This document shows positions 29,202 through 34,334 of a stretch of 34,334 bases of DNA, piece by piece. Positions within the stretch are counted from its first letter, which is position 1. Every line of letters begins with the position of its first letter. Both the position numbers and the translations under genes were made by a program. The stretch comes from CAYPGJ01 sp964638515 (GTDB lineage: Bacteria; Planctomycetota; Phycisphaerae; Phycisphaerales; UBA1924). The stretch spans positions 1 to 34,334 of the forward strand of contig CAZWZL010000031.1 in NCBI GenBank assembly GCA_964638515.1, read 5' to 3'. The notes beneath the pieces are model-generated. The model made no database searches. It was not told the DNA's origin and saw nothing but the letters and a program-made list of their open reading frames with translations.

Positions 29202-30424
29202 ATGCGTCGAAGCGTTCTCTCCGCTTGTGCGAAGGTGATCGCGGTGATGTTCTTCGTGCCGGGATGCGGCGCTCCCAAGCGCGGCGAAGTGGTCCCGCTC
29301 GAGTTTCAAGATTCGGCGGAAGTCGCGGACCTCGGTCCGGGCGTTCGGAAGTGGGGATCTGATCTCAATCCGGCGTTCCAGGCTGTCCTGTTCCGCAGCG
29401 TGGAGCGAGAGCGCGCATGGCTCGGACTCACGCCGGATGACCATGCGATGCCGCCGGCGGAATTTCTGGCGATTTCCGGGGGCGGCGCGAACGGGGCGTT
29501 CGGGGCAGGATTGATGTGCGGATGGGCCGAGGCCGGGGATTGACCCCAGTTCAAGCTGGCGACCGGGATCTCGACAGGGGCTCTGATGGCTCCGTTCGTG
29601 TTTCTCGGGCCGGAATACGACCAGGTCCTGAAAGAGGTCTACACGCAGACGTCCACAAAGAACATCATGAAGTCGCGTGGGCTGTTCGGAGCGCTGTTCG
29701 ATGACGCTGTCGCGGACAGCAAGCCATTCGCGAATACGCTCGCGCGTTATGTTAACGATGACTTGCTCTCTGCCTTGGCCGCGGAGCATCGCAAGGGTCG
29801 CTTGCTTCTGGTCGGCGCCACGAACCTCGACGCACGGCGGGACATGCTCTGGAACATCGGGGAGATCGCGGAAAGGGGAGGGCCCCGGGCCATCGAACTG
29901 ATCCGGAAGATCCTGATCGCGTCCGCGTCTATTCTCGCGGCCTTTTCCCCGGTGATGATCGACGTGGAGACGGATGGACGGGCATTTCAGAGGTGCACGT
30001 GGACGGCGGAGCCATGACGCAGGTGTTCGTCTATCCGCCGTCTCTCAGAGTGAGCGAGATGGCGCGGAAGGCCGGCATCCACCGGCAGCGGCGAGCGTTC
30101 ATCACCCGAAACGCTCGGCTCGACCCGGCCTGGGCCCAAGTGGAGCGCCGCACGATGCCCATCGCCGGGAGAGCCATCAATTCGCTGATTCAGACGCAGG
30201 GCGTCAGCGACCTGTACCGCATCCACCTGGATGCCCGGCGGGACGGAGTGGCGTTCAAACTGGCGTTCAAACCTCCCACGTTCACGGTCAAGGCCAAGGA
30301 GGCGTTCGATCAAGAGTACATGACCCAGCTTTTCCAGCTCGGGCGCCGGATGGCCCGAAAGGGGTATCGATGGGACACCACGCCTCCGCACTACGAACCA
30401 GCAACGAGTGCCGCCGGAGCGTAA
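29202..30424 (+). pseudogene. Patatin-like phospholipase lipoprotein, broken by a stop codon and a frameshift
   Basis: Three collinear segments reconstruct one protein of about 405 residues. The N-terminus is a lipoprotein signal (AVMFFVPGCG, Cys at the lipobox). SGGGANGAFGAGLM is the oxyanion hole, GISTGAL holds the nucleophile Ser, and VHVDGGA holds the partner Asp of the patatin dyad. TGA at 29541-29543 interrupts the frame between oxyanion hole and nucleophile; a CGA-to-TGA change would explain it. Near 29990 one base is missing: reading shifts from frame 0 to the frame of VHVDGGAMTQVF, as if GG in CAGGAG had lost a G. The third part runs to the stop at 30424. Without readthrough and shifting no active enzyme can form. 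Both lesions could be assembly errors, but each is independent. Confidence 0.8.
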
Positions 30425-30492
30425 GAGCCCGCACGCCAGCCGCGGTCGCTTGCCGAGCAAGCGGCGATCAATGCGCTAGACTCTGAGCGCCC

Positions 30493-31119
30493 ATGAAGTG
30501 TGACTTTGATGGCTGCGAGAACGAGGCGACCGTCCACGAGGTGACGATCAAGGGCGGTAAGAAGGTGGAGAAGCACCTGTGCGATGAGTGCGCGCGCAAG
30601 CAGGGCGTCGTCGTCCAGATGTCCACGCCGCCCATCTCTGAGTTGCTCACCAAGTTTCTGGGCGCGTCCGGCGCCCAGGCGCAGGAGGCTGCGGCCGAGC
30701 GAGCGGCGTGCGGATCGTGCGGCATGACGTGGGCCAAGTTCCGGCAGGGCGGGCTGCTGGGTTGCGCCGCGTGTTACGACCGATTCGAGCGCGATCTAAT
30801 CCCGCTCATCGAGCGTGCGCACGAAGGGGGCGCACAGCACGTCGGCAAGACTCCCCACGCCGCAGGAGCCGAGGCCGGGGTTCGGGTCCGCATCGCCGAT
30901 CTCCGACGGCGGTTGGGGGAGGCCGTGCAGCAGGAGCGCTACGAGGAGGCGGCGTCGCTGCGCGACGAGCTACGCGCGGCCAGCGAGGAGTTGGCCGCCT
31001 CCAAGCCAACGGATGATTCGCCGGAGCCGTCGACGCCACGCTCGGCCTCGCCCAAGCCCACACCAAAGCCGCGTGCGACACCGCGCAAGCCGCGCTCCGC
31101 TGGGGAGGGCGAGCCATGA
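30493..31119 (+). CDS. mcsA: McsA-like zinc and UVR-domain protein, activator of McsB
   Basis: In Bacillus, McsA activates the protein-arginine kinase McsB and takes part in ClpC-dependent degradation. This 208-residue protein has several zinc-binding Cys pairs: Cys3/Cys8, Cys30/Cys33 (HLCDECARK), Cys73/Cys76 (CGSCGMTW) and Cys91/Cys94 (GCAACYDRF). A UVR helix pair follows at about 130-165 (IADLRRRLGEAVQQERYEEAASLRDELR). The final 40 residues form a Pro/Lys/Arg-rich tail that is not part of the family core. Its stop overlaps the McsB start in ATGA, a very typical pair. Start is ATG 30493 with a weak CTGAG signal. Confidence 0.9.
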   Translation: MKCDFDGCENEATVHEVTIKGGKKVEKHLCDECARKQGVVVQMSTPPISELLTKFLGASGAQAQEAAAERAACGSCGMTWAKFRQGGLLGCAACYDRFERDLIPLIERAHEGGAQHVGKTPHAAGAEAGVRVRIADLRRRLGEAVQQERYEEAASLRDELRAASEELAASKPTDDSPEPSTPRSASPKPTPKPRATPRKPRSAGEGEP

Positions 31120-32198
31120 CCAGTCGGCCGCTGCATCTCGGGGCGGAGTGGATTCGCGCCGTGGGACAGGAGGCGGACGTGGTGATGTCCTCGCGCGTTC
31201 GGCTCGCGCGGAACATGAGCGATCTCCCGTTTCCGAACTCGGCAACGCCGGCGCAGAAACGGGAGGTGATGGGCCTGCTCCAACAGGCCATGACCGATGG
31301 CTCCATCGAGCCGTCGTTCTCGGAACCCAATCCCGAGGCTCGGCTGCTGTGGATCGACCTTACGCAGATCTCGCCGACCGAGCGGGCCATGCTCTACGAG
31401 CGGCACCTGATCTCGAAGCAGCACGCGAAGGGCGATGAGCCGCGGGCCGCGCTGATCTCGGCGCCGGACGAGTGGCTCTCGGTCATGATTAATGAAGAGG
31501 ATCATCTGCGGATGCAGGTGATGCGGAGCGGGCTCGCGCTGAGCGAGGCGTTCGAGAAGATCAACACCGTGGACGACGCGGTCGAGGCGCGCGTGGCCTA
31601 CGCGTTCTCACCGAAGTTCGGGCACCTCACCGCGTGCCCGACCAACGTCGGCACGGGGATTCGCGTCTCCGTCATGCTGCACTTGCCCGCGCTGCGCCTG
31701 GTCGGCGAGATGGACAAGGTGCGGCGCGCTGCCAAGGCCATGAACCTGGCGGTTCGCGGGTTCTACGGAGAAGGCTCCGAAGCCGCCGGCGATATCTACC
31801 AGATCAGCAACCAGACGACGCTCGGGCGATCGGAGACGGACATCCTGCACGATTTCGAGCGGCAGATCGTGCCGCAGGTGATCGATTACGAGCGAGCGGC
31901 CCGGGAGGCGCTCTTGCGCAAGCGACGGGTGATGTTTGAGGACAAGGCGCATCGCGCGCTGGGGCTGCTCCGGTCAGCCAGGCTGCTGGCGACGGAGGAA
32001 GCGCTGCACGCGCTCAGCCTGGTCCGACTCGGTTTGCATACGCGAGTGCTGACGGGCGTAGACGCGAACGTGGTCAATCAGCTCGTGTTGCTCGTCCAGC
32101 CGGCTCATCTTCAACGGTCGGTGGCGCGAGATTTGGATCAGGGCGAGCGACGTGAAGCGCGCGCCATGATGTGCCGGGAGCGACTTACCGGGGGTTGA
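31116..32198 (+). CDS. mcsB: Protein-arginine kinase McsB
   Basis: McsB phosphorylates arginines of proteins, marking them for ClpCP degradation in Firmicutes. The 360-residue product has the phosphagen-kinase fold without the N-terminal helical domain. Seen are SSRVRLARN (25-33, nucleotide contacts), the catalytic loop INEEDHLRMQ (Glu127/Glu128), and CPTNVGTGIRVSVMLHLP with the reactive Cys174, then GEGSEAAGDIYQISNQTTLG. The C-terminal part (QPAHLQRSVARDLDQGERREAR) matches the phosphoarginine-binding region. The start overlaps the McsA stop by four bases. CtsR and ClpC are not encoded nearby, so targets and regulation differ from the Bacillus operon or are distant. Confidence 0.93.
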   Translation: MTSRPLHLGAEWIRAVGQEADVVMSSRVRLARNMSDLPFPNSATPAQKREVMGLLQQAMTDGSIEPSFSEPNPEARLLWIDLTQISPTERAMLYERHLISKQHAKGDEPRAALISAPDEWLSVMINEEDHLRMQVMRSGLALSEAFEKINTVDDAVEARVAYAFSPKFGHLTACPTNVGTGIRVSVMLHLPALRLVGEMDKVRRAAKAMNLAVRGFYGEGSEAAGDIYQISNQTTLGRSETDILHDFERQIVPQVIDYERAAREALLRKRRVMFEDKAHRALGLLRSARLLATEEALHALSLVRLGLHTRVLTGVDANVVNQLVLLVQPAHLQRSVARDLDQGERREARAMMCRERLTGG

Positions 32199-32201
32199 GT
32201 G

Positions 32202-33137
32202 ATGGGCGTTGATCCGGGCACGCAGGGACAGACGCCGACGAAATCCTCGTCGGAGTTCATATGGCCGCCGCGTGCTACGGGCGGCGCGCCCGATGATTCC
32301 CCGGAATCGAACCCGACGACCACGCAGAAGCCGACAGCGCATCGCAGGCTTGCGGTGTGGCAGATCATTCGAGACACCACTTGGCTGATGGAGCGTGCAT
32401 GGCTCGCGCCGACGGCATCGCCGCTCGAGCGCCGCACGGCCGAGACCGGCTGGAAGCCGGACCCGTTCGGCGCGTATTGCGACCGTTGCGGCGACACGGC
32501 CGGGCCGTTTGAGACGGGAGAGTTCGGCTGTGCGGCGTGCGCAGGCATCTCAGTGCCGTGGGACAGATTCGTCCGGCTCGGTGTCCACTCGGACGCCTTG
32601 CGCGGCTGGATCCACGAAGTGAAGTTTCAGCACAACGCGAGTCTGGGTGTGGAGCTCGGTCGGCAGTTGGGCAAGCGGCTGCGCGAGGCCGGCGTTGGAT
32701 CACAGGGGGCCGTGCGCGTCGTGCCGACGCCCGCGCATTGGTCGCGACGGATGACGCGAGGCGTTGATCACGCGGGCGTGATCGCGCTGGGAGTGGCGGC
32801 CGAGTTGCGAGCGCCCCTCGTTCACGCGCTCGCGCGCCGATTTGGGCGGAGCCAGCGGACGGCGTCGGCGACCGATCGCGCGCGCAACGTGAGGCAGGCG
32901 TTTTCGCCGAACGGTCGGTGCGCGCGGCTGGAGGGTGTCACGGTCGTGCTTGTGGACGATGTGCGAACAACCGGCGCCACGCTTCGAGCGTGCGCCCGAG
33001 CCCTGGGTCAGAGACCGAAAAAAGCCCCCCTTGCCGGCCTCTGGGTCGCCGTGGTGGGGGTGGCTTCTCACCCACCGGAGGGCGTTGAAGAGGGGTCTGC
33101 GGCCGGACTTGTCCACGAGCGAGATCGGGTCGCTTGA
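32202..33137 (+). CDS. ComF family phosphoribosyltransferase-like protein
   Basis: ComF proteins take part in DNA uptake in competent bacteria; their phosphoribosyltransferase activity is not proven. This 311-residue protein has a disordered N-terminus of about 45 residues, a zinc site (Cys93, Cys96, Cys110, Cys113: YCDRCG and GCAAC), the linker VHSDALRGWIHEVKFQHNASLG typical for ComF, VVPTPAHWSRRMTRGVDHA, and the PRPP motif VVLVDDVRTTGAT (248-260). Start may be GTG 32199 or ATG 32202. It lies directly after mcsB (3 bp), so it belongs to the operon. The last codons hold the TTGACA element of the likely rRNA promoter. The C-terminal 40 residues are less conserved. Confidence 0.87.
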   Translation: MGVDPGTQGQTPTKSSSEFIWPPRATGGAPDDSPESNPTTTQKPTAHRRLAVWQIIRDTTWLMERAWLAPTASPLERRTAETGWKPDPFGAYCDRCGDTAGPFETGEFGCAACAGISVPWDRFVRLGVHSDALRGWIHEVKFQHNASLGVELGRQLGKRLREAGVGSQGAVRVVPTPAHWSRRMTRGVDHAGVIALGVAAELRAPLVHALARRFGRSQRTASATDRARNVRQAFSPNGRCARLEGVTVVLVDDVRTTGATLRACARALGQRPKKAPLAGLWVAVVGVASHPPEGVEEGSAAGLVHERDRVA

Positions 33138-33161
33138 CAGGCCATTGGGGCTTGCTACCGT
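33134..33161 (+). promoter_or_regulatory. Likely rRNA operon promoter
   Basis: TTGACA (33134-33139) is a perfect -35 hexamer and contains the comF stop TGA (33135-33137). After 16 bp TACCGT (33156-33161) can serve as a weak -10; TATCTG at 33161 is an alternative with a poor 21-bp distance. It lies about 440 bp upstream of the 16S start, as usual for rrn promoters. Confidence 0.45.
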
Positions 33162-33579
33162 ATCTGACCCGAAACTCAACGGGCCGGGGTTGGTGTCGGC
33201 TGGTGGACGCCCGCCGACATCGTCGTCTTTGGAAAGTGAACAGTCGGGTAACGCCGCGAGAATGGTGCGGGAGCGAACGGCCAGTACGGGCCGGCCCAGC
33301 AAGGGCGCTCGCTCTCGTAGACACGCCTCGGGGGGTAACAGCCCCCCCGTGTCGGACCATCTCGTGCCACAAGTCGATTTCTTTTTGAGAAGTCAGATTT
33401 GAAGTGATTGTCCGAATCGCGGGGCTTTTGCCGGCCTCGCGGTCCTTCCTGAGACTCTTCGGAGTCGAGGGTTGGACGACCGCCGGCCCTTCGGGAGTGA
33501 TCCCGGAGGGTTGGGATAGAACAGGCAGACGCTTCTTTTGAGGCTCAACCGCGGGGCTTGCTCCGCGGGCCAAGAAATT
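33162..33579 (+). other. Structured leader of the rRNA transcript
   Basis: There is no gene in this stretch; the frames seen are by-products. It holds several hairpins: GGGGGG/CCCCCC within ACACG...CGTGT (33321-33352); GACTC-TTCG-GAGTC (33453-33466) inside GTCC/GGAC and GCCGGC/GCCGGC arms (33430-33487); a 10-bp stem with GTGA loop (33487-33510); and CCGCGGGG-CTTG-CTCCGCGG (33549-33568). Such arms serve processing and folding of pre-16S RNA. Confidence 0.6.
33531..33542 (+). promoter_or_regulatory. boxA-like antitermination element, second copy at 33378
   Basis: GCTTCTTTTGAG, 38 bp upstream of the 16S start, resembles the Nus-factor boxA (TGCTCTTTGA type). A related TTTCTTTTTGAG lies at 33378-33389. 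These are resemblance calls only. Confidence 0.3.

Positions 33580-34334
<755 letters not shown>

Noticed and set aside
29541..29543. TGA in the patatin gene as a selenocysteine codon
   Set aside because: Homologous patatins have no Cys/Sec at this place, no SECIS-like hairpin follows directly, and a second lesion exists downstream.

Overview
The window looks like part of the chromosome of a planctomycete, most likely of the class Phycisphaerae. Three things point this way. The 16S rRNA gene starts at the right-hand end and has the 5' sequence style of that group. The DNA is very GC-rich with strong third-position G/C bias. The gene set mixes Gram-negative traits (KdsA, lipoproteins, a secretin-type N0 domain, a type-B succinate dehydrogenase) with McsA/McsB and two membrane pyrophosphatases. 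The assignment is by recognition, not by alignment.

Layout. Positions 1-1866 hold a divergent pair: a truncated FHA-domain protein (minus) and HemW (plus). Positions 2163-4181 hold a compact cassette of lower-GC style: an HxlR-type regulator divergent from a pirin and a YcaC-like isochorismatase-family hydrolase. About 700 bp of AT-richer, gene-poor DNA follows, with one possible small membrane protein. Next come an orphan secretin N0-like domain protein and a GNAT acetyltransferase overlapping by four bases. Positions 5845-10080 (minus) carry a succinate dehydrogenase/fumarate reductase operon (sdhC-sdhA-sdhB) and an upstream DUF1844 protein. Positions 10134-11850 (plus) encode a parvulin-like lipoprotein and YraN. 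Positions 11842-14339 (minus) are a tight operon rsfS-panD-histidine kinase. Positions 14404-19884 (minus) hold two membrane pyrophosphatases in tandem: a canonical, K+-dependent-type protein with two large insertions and a divergent K+-independent-type protein. A bS21 protein with a glycine-rich tail, a YacP-like NYN protein and citrate synthase follow.

Positions 22473-25538 (plus) are guanine deaminase, rhomboid protease and trpF. Positions 25890-27043 (minus) hold trpG/pabA coupled to an unrecognised gene. DUF1444 (minus) and kdsA (plus) are divergent. A patatin-like lipoprotein gene at 29202-30424 is broken by an in-frame TGA and a one-base deletion. The last operon is mcsA-mcsB-comF. The likely rRNA promoter overlaps the comF stop codon, a highly structured leader follows, and the 16S gene runs off the right edge.

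How the genes fit together. Citrate synthase and succinate dehydrogenase are TCA-cycle enzymes. The pyrophosphatases can conserve energy from PPi. McsA/McsB indicate protein-arginine phosphorylation for protein quality control. KdsA implies Kdo-containing lipopolysaccharide. The HxlR-pirin-YcaC cassette looks like an acquired response to quinones or other electrophiles (inference). The points most worth checking are the divergent pyrophosphatase with altered catalytic motif, the insertions in its partner, the compensated base change in the 16S 530-loop pseudoknot, the broken patatin gene, and the orphan secretin domain beside the low-GC segment. I found no CRISPR array, insertion sequence, tRNA gene or prophage.
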